NCBI GenBank assembly: GCA_900768505.1
Contig: CAAGED010000055.1
Location: 1 to 43,850 of the forward strand
Length of the DNA: 43,850 nucleotides
Origin: Lentisphaeria bacterium
Lineage (GTDB): Bacteria > Verrucomicrobiota > Lentisphaeria > Victivallales > Victivallaceae
Direction: 5' to 3'
A program made the position numbers and the translations under genes. A model generated the notes under the pieces. The model saw nothing but the letters and a program-made list of their open reading frames with translations. It had not been told where the DNA came from and did not search any database. Position 1 is the first letter of the stretch; each line of letters starts with the position of its first letter. This document shows positions 17,148 through 26,235 of the stretch, piece by piece.

Positions 17148-17177
17148 AAATAAATACTCATTTAAATACCACAAGGA

Positions 17178-18203
17178 TTACGCTTCGTCAAATCCCTGCA
17201 GCATAATGCCGGTTCCGTTGGCAACCGCCAGCAATGGATTTTCGGCAATGAAAACCGGCAATCCGGTCTCTTCCGAAATCAATTTATCCAAGCCGTGCAG
17301 CAATGCGCCGCCGCCTGCCAGCATAATTCCACGTTCAATAAGGTCACCCGCCAGTTCCGGGGGACAACGTTCCAAGGTGGCTCGAACCGCTTCCACGATC
17401 GAAGTGATCGGCTCCTGAAGCGCCTCGCGAATTTCCTTGGCAGTGATGGTGATGGTTTTCGGCATGCCGGTAACCATATCCCGTCCCTTTACCTCCAACT
17501 CCAACTCGTCACGCGTGGGAGCGGCACTGCCGATTTCAATTTTAATCCGTTCCGCGGTACGTTCGCCCACCATCAGATTATAATTGCGTTTCATGTGCTG
17601 GGTAATGGCGGAATCAAGCTCATCTCCGCCGACTCGCACACTCTTGGCGCCAACAATGCCGGAAAGGGAAATTACCGCCACTTCCGTAGTACCGCCGCCG
17701 ATATCCACAATCATACTGCCGGATGGCTCAACAACCGGTAATCCAACGCCGATCGCCGCCGCCATGGGTTCTTCAATCAGTTTCACATATCCGGCACCGG
17801 CGCGCTTAGCGCTGTCTTTAACCGCCCGGTTTTCCACTTCGGTAATTCCGTATGGCACTGCAATCAACACCCGGGGATGCAACAAACGCTGCCGGATCGG
17901 CACGCAGTGCATGGCCTTGGTGATGAAGTAGCGCAGCATCTCTTCGGTGACGTCGAAATTGGCAATCACACCATCTTTCATTGGTCGAATGGCACGTATA
18001 TTGGCCGGAGTACGTCCCAACATATTTTTGGCTTCGATACCGACTGCCCGCACCACCTTTTTATCTTCATCAATAGCCACCACCGACGGTTCAGAGAGCA
18101 CGATCCCCCGCTCCCGGACGAATACCAGACAGTTGGCGGTGCCCAAGTCAACTCCGATATCAGTTGAAAAGAATTTAGAAAGACGATGTTTATTATTGCC
18201 CAT
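17178..18203 (-). CDS. mreB: Rod-shape-determining actin homologue MreB
   Basis: A 341-residue actin-fold ATPase. FFSTDIGVDLGTANCLVFV holds phosphate loop 1, VDIGGGTTEVAVISLSG phosphate loop 2, and IMLAGGGALLHGLDKLI the adenosine motif. LIEEPMAAAIGVGLPV is typical as well. MreB filaments guide lateral cell-wall synthesis at the inner membrane. I chose the ATG at 18203, which has AGGTG nine bases upstream, over a GTG ten codons earlier with no such site. mreC and mreD are not next to it: on the 3' side is the convergent oxidoreductase. A rod or ovoid cell with peptidoglycan is implied. Confidence 0.96.
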   Translation of the reverse strand: MGNNKHRLSKFFSTDIGVDLGTANCLVFVRERGIVLSEPSVVAIDEDKKVVRAVGIEAKNMLGRTPANIRAIRPMKDGVIANFDVTEEMLRYFITKAMHCVPIRQRLLHPRVLIAVPYGITEVENRAVKDSAKRAGAGYVKLIEEPMAAAIGVGLPVVEPSGSMIVDIGGGTTEVAVISLSGIVGAKSVRVGGDELDSAITQHMKRNYNLMVGERTAERIKIEIGSAAPTRDELELEVKGRDMVTGMPKTITITAKEIREALQEPITSIVEAVRATLERCPPELAGDLIERGIMLAGGGALLHGLDKLISEETGLPVFIAENPLLAVANGTGIMLQGFDEA

Positions 18204-18724
18204 ATTCAGTAACACCTTTTTAAGGTTGCCCACTATTTTTCTAAAAGTTGAAATTTTATAAATACAATCGCTTACTTATGATACGATATTTTTTTAAAAA
18301 TTCAAGTTATATTTATACAAATACGCTATTTTTTGCCAAATTTACGGTTTTTACCGGCAAATTGATAAATTTTAATGATTGACAAACTAATCGGCAACTG
18401 GCGAAAAGGGGTGGCAAACAACATAATTGCGTCAAAATGACACAACACATCCATCAATCATTAGCGCCAATTTGTCACACCTTCATAAAAATCAGTTACA
18501 TTTCTCATTTTACTTTTTCCGGATAATTTTATTTGCAAGTGACCAAACGACGGAATATATTCTTTTAAGAGAGAAAATCGGCGTTTTATCACTTTTTTGA
18601 ATTTTTTATTTTACATGACGTTTTTTTGGCATTACTTATGCTTTTATTGCGCCGTGATGATTAGAATTCAAAAAAATCCATTGAGATAATATCTCAGAAA
18701 TAACAAATTTATGGAGGCGTAAAA
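18204..18724. other. Divergent intergenic region between mreB and the hsp20 operon
   Basis: No coding sequence is visible in these 520 AT-rich bases. The right side holds a sigma54-like promoter at 18626-18643. A short pair of related words, GACACAAC (near 18440) and TTTGTCACA (near 18472), lies upstream and could be part of an activator site, but they are not a clean inverted repeat. No CIRCE element was found. Confidence 0.5.
18626..18643 (+). promoter_or_regulatory. Sigma54-type promoter of the hsp20-hsp20-clpB cluster
   Basis: TTGGCATTACTTATGCTT fits the -24/-12 consensus TTGGCAC-N5-TTGCT: the invariant GG (18628-18629) and GC (18640-18641) are separated by exactly ten bases. The start point would be about 12 bases downstream and the first hsp20 ATG about 80 bases further. 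If real, the cluster needs an enhancer-binding activator. Confidence 0.55.
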
Positions 18725-19183
18725 ATGTTACCAAGAGCAAAAAACAACTGGTCGCTGTGGAATCCCTGGGATGACACCAAACTTTCAGATCGCATCGAAA
18801 ATCTGATCGATCAATTAAAGTTGTCAAATGTGGCGGAAAACATCAACCGCTACCGGCACGGCGTTCCGGCTATAACCGTAAATAACGATGGAAAAAACAT
18901 AGTCGCAACGGTGGCGCTGCCGGGTTACTCCAAGGAGCATATCCAAATGGAAATTGTCAGTGATCTCCTGACCATCAACGCCGAACGCAACCCAATCGGC
19001 TTGGCCGATCAGGAGCGTTACCTGCACCGGGAACGCTCCTTTGGCAAATTTGAAGAGGTTGTCCGCCTGCCCGATAAGGTGAAACCGGAAGCTGCCGTGG
19101 CGAAATTCGAAAACGGCGTCCTGAAAATCACCATTCCACTGCAGGAAAAAGAACAACCCAAACGTATCACCATTGAGAGCTGA
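18725..19183 (+). CDS. Small heat-shock protein, Hsp20/alpha-crystallin family (first)
   Basis: A 152-residue holdase. The N-terminal arm (1-45) carries NNWSLWNPWDD. The alpha-crystallin domain (about 50-145) has VATVALPGYSKEHIQMEI, RSFGKFEEVVRLPDKVKPE and FENGVLKITIPLQEK, the latter being the family's A-x-x-x-GVL signature; the C-terminal tail ends RITIES. Hsp20 oligomers hold unfolding proteins in a refoldable state for ClpB and DnaK. The start has a strong GGAGG site. A second, shorter Hsp20 gene follows after 67 bases and clpB after that. Confidence 0.95.
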   Translation: MLPRAKNNWSLWNPWDDTKLSDRIENLIDQLKLSNVAENINRYRHGVPAITVNNDGKNIVATVALPGYSKEHIQMEIVSDLLTINAERNPIGLADQERYLHRERSFGKFEEVVRLPDKVKPEAAVAKFENGVLKITIPLQEKEQPKRITIES

Positions 19184-19250
19184 AAATACACCGGGAAACC
19201 AAATCGGACAACAATTGATTTTTAAACTGAATATGATTGCGAGGTTTATT

Positions 19251-19607
19251 ATGGATAACAACAATATGGAGAGCAGCAAAGCGTTGAATTCGGCGCCGGA
19301 TGAAATTGTCGAGGTCGCGCCGTCGGTTGATGTAATTGAGCAGGATGGACAAATCAAGGTTTATTTGGATATGCCGGGAGTCTCAGGCAACGAGGCTTCA
19401 GTTAATGTGGACGAGAATTTGTTGAAAATCCGCGGCAACAGCACGTTGACCTACAACAACAAAAAAATTCTTTTTGTCCGGGACTTCACCATCTCCGACG
19501 AAATTGATTTGACCAAAACCTCGGCCAAGTGCCGTGACGGCGTGATGGAGTTGACTCTCCCTAAGCATTATCGCGCAAAAACTCACCGGATCGAAATCCA
19601 GAACTGA
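19251..19607 (+). CDS. Small heat-shock protein, Hsp20 family (second, short)
   Basis: A 118-residue protein consisting of a short, Asn- and Glu-rich N-terminal arm and an alpha-crystallin domain (about 30-118) with VYLDMPGVSGNEASVNVDE, FVRDFTISDEIDLT and CRDGVMELTLPK. I start at the ATG at 19251, which has GAGG just upstream, rather than at an upstream GTG that would overlap the previous gene. It is clearly diverged from the first Hsp20, with a shorter N-terminus and the usual C-terminal I-x-I motif present as RIEIQN. Mixed oligomers of the two are possible but inferred. Confidence 0.92.
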   Translation: MDNNNMESSKALNSAPDEIVEVAPSVDVIEQDGQIKVYLDMPGVSGNEASVNVDENLLKIRGNSTLTYNNKKILFVRDFTISDEIDLTKTSAKCRDGVMELTLPKHYRAKTHRIEIQN

Positions 19608-19641
19608 TTTCGACACCTGCGGCGTCAAATCAGATTTTAGC

Positions 19642-19688
19642 GTCGTCCGCCGCCGGCTGTAGTGCTTTTTGACAGTCGGCGGAGGACG
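19642..19688 (+). terminator. Strong GC-rich hairpin between hsp20 and clpB
   Basis: TCGTCCGCCGCCGGCTGT (19642-19659) pairs with ACAGTCGGCGGAGGACGA (19671-19688) with only two mismatches over an 11-base loop. AATTTAAAATTTTTTTA follows. It can end the hsp20 transcript or act as a stabiliser and processing point that sets different mRNA levels for hsp20 and clpB. Confidence 0.65.
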
Positions 19689-19724
19689 AATTTAAAATTT
19701 TTTTACAGTTAAGGAGATTTTATT

Positions 19725-22301
19725 ATGGATATGGAAAAAATCACCAATCGCTCCCGAGAAGCATTGCTTCAAGCTCAAAATATAGCCGTGGAGCACAATC
19801 ACCAAGAGTTGCGCCCCATTCACCTGCTGATCGCTTTGATTGATCAGAACGATGGACTTGTCCCCATGTTGCTGGAGCGGATGAATGTACAGTTGAGCGG
19901 CTTCTCCGCCGCCGCCGCCGAGGAATTGAAAAGTCTTCCCGCCGTCACCGGCAGCGCCGCCTCCCAACTCTACCAATCCAGGCAGTTCAGCGAAATATTG
20001 GTTCGGGCAGAGAAATTCGCGCAGGAGATGCAGGACGAGTATATCAGTGTGGAACATCTATTTATGGCATTAGCCGAAAGCGGAGATTTAAGCAAAATTT
20101 TCCGGCAGTTCAAAATTGACAGAAACAGCATTCTCAACGCCTTGAAATCAATTCGTGGTAATCAGCGGGTAACCTCCGCCGATCCCGAGGGGACTTTTGA
20201 CGCCCTCAACAAATATGGCAAGGACTTGACCAAACTGGCCGCTCAGGACAAACTCGACCCGGTAATCGGCCGTGACGAAGAAATCCGCCGGGTAATGCAG
20301 ATTCTCTCCCGCCGGACTAAAAACAATCCGGTGCTTATCGGCGAACCCGGCGTGGGTAAAACCGCCATCGCCGAAGGTCTGGCAAGACGTATCGTCCGGG
20401 GCGATGTGCCGGAGGGGTTGAAAAACCGGCAGTTGATTGCGTTGGATATGGGTTCATTAATCGCCGGAGCAAAATACCGGGGAGAATTTGAGGAACGTTT
20501 GAAGGCAGTACTCAAGGAAGTAACCAGTGCCGAGGGTAAAATCATCCTCTTCATTGATGAACTGCACACCGTGGTCGGTGCCGGTGCCAGCGAAGGATCA
20601 ATGGATGCGGGCAATCTGCTCAAACCTATGCTCGCACGCGGCGAACTTCACTGCATCGGAGCCACCACGCTGGACGAGTATCGTAAGTACATTGAAAAAG
20701 ATCCGGCACTGGAGCGTCGCTTTCAGTCAATTCTGATTGCTCCGCCCAGCGTGGAGGATACAATCTCAATTCTCCGCGGACTGCGGGAGCGGTACGAGAT
20801 CCACCACGGCGTAAAATTCCGCGATTCGGCGCTGGTGTCGGCGGCGGTGCTCTCAGACAAATATATTTCGGATCGTTTTCTGCCGGACAAGGCCATCGAC
20901 CTGATTGACGAGGCGGCGGCCACGTTGCGGACGGAAATTGACAGTTCGCCGGAGTCCATCGACGAAATCGAACGCCGCATGATGCAGTTGGAAATCGAAA
21001 TTACCGGTTTGAAACGGGAAAGCGATCCCAACTCACAAAAACGGCTGGAAAATTTGGAAGCCGAACTTGCCGAATTGAAATCCACCGGTTCTGAACTGCG
21101 CGCCCGCTGGGACAGCGAAAAAAATTCCATTGCACAATTACGGGCACTGCGGGAATCGTTGGAACTGGCCAGGCAGCAGCAGGAGCGGGCGGAACGGGAA
21201 TATGATTTGAACAAGGCGGGCGAAATAAAATTCGGCAAAATTCCCGCCATTCAAAAGCAGATTGCCGATGCCGAAGCCAAGCTGAATTCCAATCAGAACC
21301 GCCTCTTGAAAGAGGAGGTTACCGAGGAAGACATTGCCGGAATCGTCAGTCGCTGGACTCACATCCCGGTCAGCAAATTAGTTCAGGGAGAAAAAGAAAA
21401 ACTTCTCGCCTTGTCCGATCACCTCCATGAACGGGTAATCGGTCAGAATGAAGCAGTTACGGCAGTATCCGATGCGGTACTCCGGGCGCGTGCCGGACTT
21501 AAAGATCCGGCTCGTCCAACGGCATCATTCATCTTTCTGGGGCCAACCGGAGTAGGTAAAACCGAATTGGCGCGAACCTTGGCCGCCAATTTGTTTGACG
21601 ACGAGCGGGCAATGATCCGGATTGACATGTCGGAATACATGGAAAAATTCAGTGTCTCCCGGCTGGTGGGCGCACCTCCGGGATATGTGGGTTACGATGA
21701 AGGCGGTCAGTTGACCGAAGCAGTCCGCCGCCGTCCTTACTCAGTAGTATTGTTTGATGAAATCGAAAAGGCGCATCCGGATGTATTCAACATTCTTCTG
21801 CAAATTCTCGAAGACGGTATTGTCACCGATTCTCAAGGCCGAACCGTCAACTTCAAGAACACAATCATCATCATGACCAGCAATCTGGGCAGCGATATGA
21901 TTTTGCAACATCAAGGCAAGGTCGATGAAATCCGCGAGGATATGAATGTGGAATTGCGTCGTCACTTCCGTCCGGAATTTCTTAACCGGGTGGACGAAAT
22001 TCTAATCTTCCATCCGCTGCAACTGGAAGATATTGTCAAGGTGGCGGATATTCAGTTAAAGCGTTTTGCCGAACGGTTGCAGGAGCAGGATATAAAGTTG
22101 GATGTCACAGCTCAGGCGCAGGAGTTTCTGGCAAAATCCGGTTACGACCCGGCGTTCGGAGCCCGCCCGCTGAAACGTTTCATATCCAAGGAGATTGAAA
22201 CCCCGGTCAGTCGAATGTTGATCGCTGGGGAAATTCTCCCAGGCAATACACTCCAGGTGGAGAGTAACGGCAAAAAACTGGAGTTTAAAATAAAACGCTG
22301 A
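19725..22301 (+). CDS. clpB: ATP-dependent disaggregase ClpB
   Basis: A full-length 858-residue Hsp100 protein. The N-domain (1-145) is followed by AAA+ domain 1 with Walker A GEPGVGKT near 206-213, Walker B ILFIDELHTVVGAG and AKYRGEFEERLKAV. The coiled-coil M-domain (about 400-520, rich in Glu, Leu and Arg) separates it from AAA+ domain 2, with Walker A GPTGVGKT near 606-613, pore loop GYVGYDEGGQLTEAVRR and FDEIEKAHPDVFNILLQ. The M-domain and lack of a ClpP-docking loop distinguish ClpB from ClpA or ClpC. It rescues aggregated proteins with DnaK. The AAGGAG site lies nine bases before the ATG. Confidence 0.98.
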   Translation: MDMEKITNRSREALLQAQNIAVEHNHQELRPIHLLIALIDQNDGLVPMLLERMNVQLSGFSAAAAEELKSLPAVTGSAASQLYQSRQFSEILVRAEKFAQEMQDEYISVEHLFMALAESGDLSKIFRQFKIDRNSILNALKSIRGNQRVTSADPEGTFDALNKYGKDLTKLAAQDKLDPVIGRDEEIRRVMQILSRRTKNNPVLIGEPGVGKTAIAEGLARRIVRGDVPEGLKNRQLIALDMGSLIAGAKYRGEFEERLKAVLKEVTSAEGKIILFIDELHTVVGAGASEGSMDAGNLLKPMLARGELHCIGATTLDEYRKYIEKDPALERRFQSILIAPPSVEDTISILRGLRERYEIHHGVKFRDSALVSAAVLSDKYISDRFLPDKAIDLIDEAAATLRTEIDSSPESIDEIERRMMQLEIEITGLKRESDPNSQKRLENLEAELAELKSTGSELRARWDSEKNSIAQLRALRESLELARQQQERAEREYDLNKAGEIKFGKIPAIQKQIADAEAKLNSNQNRLLKEEVTEEDIAGIVSRWTHIPVSKLVQGEKEKLLALSDHLHERVIGQNEAVTAVSDAVLRARAGLKDPARPTASFIFLGPTGVGKTELARTLAANLFDDERAMIRIDMSEYMEKFSVSRLVGAPPGYVGYDEGGQLTEAVRRRPYSVVLFDEIEKAHPDVFNILLQILEDGIVTDSQGRTVNFKNTIIIMTSNLGSDMILQHQGKVDEIREDMNVELRRHFRPEFLNRVDEILIFHPLQLEDIVKVADIQLKRFAERLQEQDIKLDVTAQAQEFLAKSGYDPAFGARPLKRFISKEIETPVSRMLIAGEILPGNTLQVESNGKKLEFKIKR

Positions 22302-22325
22302 CTTTAAAAAATATTCAGCATCCAA

Positions 22326-22360
22326 AAACCACCGACATTGTCGGTGGTTTTCTTTATTTT
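22326..22360 (+). terminator. Rho-independent terminator of clpB
   Basis: AAACCACCGAC (22326-22336) pairs with GTCGGTGGTTT (22340-22350) around ATT, followed by TCTTTATTTT. Confidence 0.93.
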
Positions 22361-22426
22361 GATCTATCGGCTAAAACATTCTGACGCTCTTTGCAAAAAT
22401 CTCAAACCAACGCTCACCTAAATTTC

Positions 22427-22735
22427 GATAACATCCGGAAAATTGCGCACAATTTGAAAAAGATCCATTGAAAAACGGCCTGTTTTCTGATTGATTATAA
22501 TAATCACAAAACAATCAATCGAAAGGGAAACAGGACATGGAAAATGTAGTGCATGAAAAAAGAAAGGCACCACCCGGAGCGATTAAAATCGATGAAAAAG
22601 AGATTCGTGATCATTAGAATAGGTTGGTTCGTCACTCGGTCTAAGAAATGCTCAACATTTTACTGAATTCGGAGGCGGGATGCGATTTCTCAGGTGACGA
22701 AGTATCAACGAAGCCGGGATGACAATTTCGCTCTG
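22427..22735 (+). mobile_element. Decayed left end of an IS256-family element with transposase remnant
   Basis: The first bases, GATAACATCCGGAAAATTGC at 22427, match almost exactly the IS end at 43771. The transposase start ATG (22537) gives MENVVHEKRKAPPGAIKIDE, then KEIRDH, TAG (22615) and, in the same frame, NRLVRHSV, TAA and EMLNILLNSEA. After a one-base shift it continues DAISQVTKYQRSRDD. The order 'IDEK-IRDH-VRQSVE-LN-LL-EAD-YQRS' is that of IS256-family (mutator-type) transposases as I remember them. Only about 65 codons survive, with two stops and a frameshift. The right end is missing. The family assignment is from memory. Confidence 0.7.
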
Positions 22736-22910
22736 ATGCTACTCGGCGCGCGGCTCCGGCATATATACACTCTTTGGGGCTCAACCGCAGCAAATTTTTA
22801 TTGCCTTTTGATTGTATTGAATTTTGAAATAGCATTAATATGTGCTAATTTACAAATTAAGCAAGAGGCACGAGAATTCGGTAATCGCAAATCGCTCATA
22901 AAAAAATTGA

Positions 22911-22945
22911 CACCCTTTTCGTCGGAAGAAAACGCAAAAAGGGTG
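22911..22945. repeat. Hairpin with A/T-rich arms upstream of the fucosidase
   Basis: CACCCTTTT (22911-22919) and AAAAGGGTG (22937-22945) form a nine-pair stem with a 17-base loop. No clean T run follows. It lies in the 300 bases between the IS remnant and the fucosidase and could be a terminator remnant. Confidence 0.35.
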
Positions 22946-23044
22946 CCAATAGATGCGATGCTCTATTGAAAAAAACACGGACGGATTACGGTAAATAACT
23001 GTTTTCACCACCGTAACGTCATCATCGCAAATACGGAGACCGCC

Positions 23045-24733
23045 ATGCATATTATTGATCATTTTGCCGGACTTGGCAAACCGTCCGCCGCGTTGCTCGC
23101 CCAGCAGGAAATGCGGATTTACGGTATCGTCCACTTCGGATTGAACACGTACATCGGCCGGGAATGGGGCATGGGCGACGCGCCGCCGGAACTGTTCAAT
23201 CCAGAATTTTTCGACGCGCACCAACTTGTCCGCGCAGCACGCGATGGCGGCTTGCAAGGCTTGATTCTGGTTTGCAAACACCACGACGGCTTCTGTTTGT
23301 GGCCGACGGCAACGACACAATACAATATCAGCCACAGCCAGTGGCGAAACGGCAAAGGCGATATGGTCGCTGAAATTTCCGCCGCCTGCCGTGCCGAAGG
23401 GCTGCGATTCGGCGTCTATGTTTCGCCGTGGGACCGCAACAACGCTGCCTACGGGACTGACCGCTATCCAGAACTTTTCCGGCAGCAACTCAAGGAAGTG
23501 CTGACCGGCTATGGCGAAATTTTTGAAATGTGGTTCGACGGCGCAAACGGCGGCGACGGATACTACGGCGGCGCGCGTGAAGTCAGAAAAATCGACGCGT
23601 CGGTTTATTACGACTGGGAAAAAACCTGGCGTCTGGTTCGTGAGCTTCAGCCGCACGCTGCGATTTTCAGCGACGTCGGCCCCGATCGCCGCTGGTGTGG
23701 CAATGAAAGAGGATATCTTGCCGGCGACAGTGTCTGCTCCATTGACCTCGCCATGCCGCCGGATTCGCCGACCGTGACGCCCTGCCCCGGCAATATGGAC
23801 TCCGCCCGCCTCAACACCGGCAATGCCAACGGCCGGTATTATCTGATGCCGGAGTGCGATTTTCCGTTGCGTGCACGCTGGTTTTACCACCCGGATGACG
23901 ATGACCGTGTCCGTTCCGCGGCAAAACTGCTGGATATTTATCTGCATTCCGTGGGATGCGGCGGCACGATGAACATTGGACTAGCCCCGGACAGCACGGG
24001 GCGTATCACCGAGAAAGATTGCCGTGAACTGCGATTGTTCCGTGAAAAAATTGACGGATTGTTCCGTTGCAGGATTTTCGACGCCAAACTCAAAACTGGT
24101 CGCCAAATTGTGAATTTCGACCGGCCAGTTGAATTCAATCTGATCCGTCTGCAGGAGCCTTTCGAGGCCGGGGAAAAAATCAGCAATTGCATCGTTGAGG
24201 GAAAAATCAAGGATGTCTGGCAAAAACTTTTCTCTGTCAAGGCGGTCGGGCCATGCCGGCTGCGACACATTACACCAGTGACGATTTCCTCGCTCCGGGT
24301 AACAGCAGAGGGTGTTCCAGAGGCGACGTTGCAGTTGGAACTTTTCAATGCCGACGAGCAAGTTTTTGCTATTGCGGATGATTTTTTGACGCGGGCGGAA
24401 CGCCCCGAGATCCGCAAAGTGACCGTCACGGGAAAAACGGCGTTGCTTGATCTGGAAGAAACACGCAATCTTGCGGGTCTTGAATTCGTACCGGATGATC
24501 CGGCAGCGCCTGGCACGCCAGATCGTTTTCTGGTGGAAACCGGTTGCGACGGCACGACGTGGGAAACGGTGGTTCCGGCAGGCGAATTCAGCAACATTCA
24601 AGCCAATCCGATTCCACAGGAAATCATTTTTTCCGAACGCCGAGCCGTGCGTTACATCCGGTTCTGCGCCGTGCATACCCTGTCCGAAAACGCCGACTCT
24701 CTCGCATACCGGTCGTTCCGGACAATCGAATAG
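23045..24733 (+). CDS. Alpha-L-fucosidase-like glycoside hydrolase, family GH29
   Basis: A 562-residue protein. The catalytic barrel (about 20-345) shows the GH29 marks: GIVHFGLNTYIGREWGMGD, LILVCKHHDGFCLWPT, GLRFGVYVSPWDRN and IFEMWFDGANGGDGYYGG, where Asp165 is the expected nucleophile. SVGCGGTMNIGLAPDSTGRI closes the barrel. The remaining 200 residues are beta-rich and resemble an F5/8-type carbohydrate-binding region. There is no signal peptide, so the enzyme would act in the cytoplasm on imported fucosyl-oligosaccharides. The start has GGAGA. The gene is visibly richer in G and C (many GAC and GCG codons) than its neighbours, which suggests recent transfer. Confidence 0.92.
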   Translation: MHIIDHFAGLGKPSAALLAQQEMRIYGIVHFGLNTYIGREWGMGDAPPELFNPEFFDAHQLVRAARDGGLQGLILVCKHHDGFCLWPTATTQYNISHSQWRNGKGDMVAEISAACRAEGLRFGVYVSPWDRNNAAYGTDRYPELFRQQLKEVLTGYGEIFEMWFDGANGGDGYYGGAREVRKIDASVYYDWEKTWRLVRELQPHAAIFSDVGPDRRWCGNERGYLAGDSVCSIDLAMPPDSPTVTPCPGNMDSARLNTGNANGRYYLMPECDFPLRARWFYHPDDDDRVRSAAKLLDIYLHSVGCGGTMNIGLAPDSTGRITEKDCRELRLFREKIDGLFRCRIFDAKLKTGRQIVNFDRPVEFNLIRLQEPFEAGEKISNCIVEGKIKDVWQKLFSVKAVGPCRLRHITPVTISSLRVTAEGVPEATLQLELFNADEQVFAIADDFLTRAERPEIRKVTVTGKTALLDLEETRNLAGLEFVPDDPAAPGTPDRFLVETGCDGTTWETVVPAGEFSNIQANPIPQEIIFSERRAVRYIRFCAVHTLSENADSLAYRSFRTIE

Positions 24734-24927
24734 ATATTACTCCGTAACACTCTCAAGGCCTGGCAAAAAAAGATGATCCTCTGGCAATTTAATTCCAGAG
24801 CTTTAATGCATGGTCGACGTTATTCATTACTTGCTCGCCCTGATGTTTTGAGGATTTCACAGAACTCGTTTTTCAATAAATATATTATCCTTGATACACC
24901 GGAGAAAAGTCTGAGTTCTCATAATAT

Positions 24928-26127
24928 CTATTTATGGAAAATGCGGTCTGCGCAATTCATATAATCGTCAAAATCTTCTGCCAGCATATCGTGTTGTCCG
25001 TCACGGCAGTAATAACTTAATTCTTGACCGACAGCTATTCCCACTGGGGGCATAGTTTCAGACTCAGGACCTTTCATACCGAAGAGTTCAAACACATTTT
25101 TTGCATGGCAAACGGAAATGAACATCCCTTCGGGATCCGACCATACATCCAGAATTGCGCTATGCACAGCAATATGACGTGGAGCGGCAAGAGCTATGAG
25201 TTCATTTTGGTCAATGGGCATTTTTTCGGGCGTCATGGCAAATGCTTTCAATTTTGGCACAAACCAAAAAGCGAATGGATTGTAAATTTGCATAGAGAGC
25301 AAAGTTTCTCCATAAAGACGTCTATTAGGCGCGGCACCGCCACAACCGGAATCATTAACACATGCCAGTTTGAAACGGGTATCCCGTGCCATAGTCCAAA
25401 GCGCTGTTTTCCCCAATCTGGAATGTCCGTAAACAATGGCTTTTTCTGGGTTGATTTCCGGCACAAATTCGGTCAGGCAATCTAACAATCTGGAAATACC
25501 CCATGACCACGTGCCAATAGCGGAACACTTATTATAATCGGCATTAAAAAGAATGTAACAAACACTTTTTTCCCAACCGGTTTCCTGTTCATCCCAGTAA
25601 AAATCGTGATAAGCAGCGGCGGCGATAGCATAACCGCGACCAAGAATTTGTTGTAAAGGGTAGCGGTGCGCCGCTTTGCCACGCTCACCATCCAACATAC
25701 CGGTTTTGATAATTTCCGGATCTTTTTCAATGACATGATTACCGACAAAAGTCAAACCAGTAAAAACCGGCACATCTTTTTTATTTGCAGGAAAATAAAC
25801 AAGCATAACAACACTGTGACTTTTACCGTTGTTCATCGAAAAGTTCATTTCAATTTCCCGGCGAACACCCAGACCGTTTAAGATTACTTTTTCGGACAGA
25901 AGTTTGTATGAAGTCCGGTCGGGCAACGGCAATTCCTCGCCATACATATATTCACAAAAAGCGGCAAGCAGTTCCGGACGGCGTTTATTGAGCCAGTCCT
26001 CTTGTGTTTTAACATAAGAACCATCAAAACAGCACAAAGGGTCAGGTAGCGTGAAAGGTGGTATTTTTTCAATATCGTAATTGGCAATCCAAGGAATTAA
26101 ATCTTTCTGGCAATAATATTTTTTCAT
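24928..26127 (-). CDS. CE15-type glucuronoyl esterase-like alpha/beta hydrolase
   Basis: A 399-residue protein. The central block VYGHSRLGKTALWTMARD contains the nucleophile Ser in a GHSRLGK elbow, followed by VNDSGCGGAAPNRR, both typical of CE15 glucuronoyl esterases and related acetylxylan-type esterases. The C-terminal CRDGQHDMLAEDF carries the expected catalytic His. CE15 enzymes cut ester links between glucuronoxylan and lignin. No signal peptide is seen at MKKYYCQKDLIPWIAN, so a cytoplasmic role on oligosaccharides is inferred. It is convergent to the fucosidase and may be part of the same degradation locus. Substrate is uncertain because the family is broad. Confidence 0.85.
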   Translation of the reverse strand: MKKYYCQKDLIPWIANYDIEKIPPFTLPDPLCCFDGSYVKTQEDWLNKRRPELLAAFCEYMYGEELPLPDRTSYKLLSEKVILNGLGVRREIEMNFSMNNGKSHSVVMLVYFPANKKDVPVFTGLTFVGNHVIEKDPEIIKTGMLDGERGKAAHRYPLQQILGRGYAIAAAAYHDFYWDEQETGWEKSVCYILFNADYNKCSAIGTWSWGISRLLDCLTEFVPEINPEKAIVYGHSRLGKTALWTMARDTRFKLACVNDSGCGGAAPNRRLYGETLLSMQIYNPFAFWFVPKLKAFAMTPEKMPIDQNELIALAAPRHIAVHSAILDVWSDPEGMFISVCHAKNVFELFGMKGPESETMPPVGIAVGQELSYYCRDGQHDMLAEDFDDYMNCADRIFHK

Positions 26128-26235
26128 AGCAGACTCTCAATTTTTTTTTGGATTTTCTGAAAAATACACGCCTATTGCGCCTATCCCCTTGGTTGGACAA
26201 CTTTTTATTGAAAAATCGGTGTAAAAGTTCTTGGT

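Noticed and set aside
18204..18724. CIRCE element or sigma32 promoter before the heat-shock genes
   Set aside because: No TTAGCACTC-N9-GAGTGCTAA pattern and no clear CTTGAA/CCCCAT pair were found.
22641..22835. Minus-strand 64-codon frame over the IS256 remnant
   Set aside because: The plus strand here is explained by a decayed transposase; the minus frame is chance.
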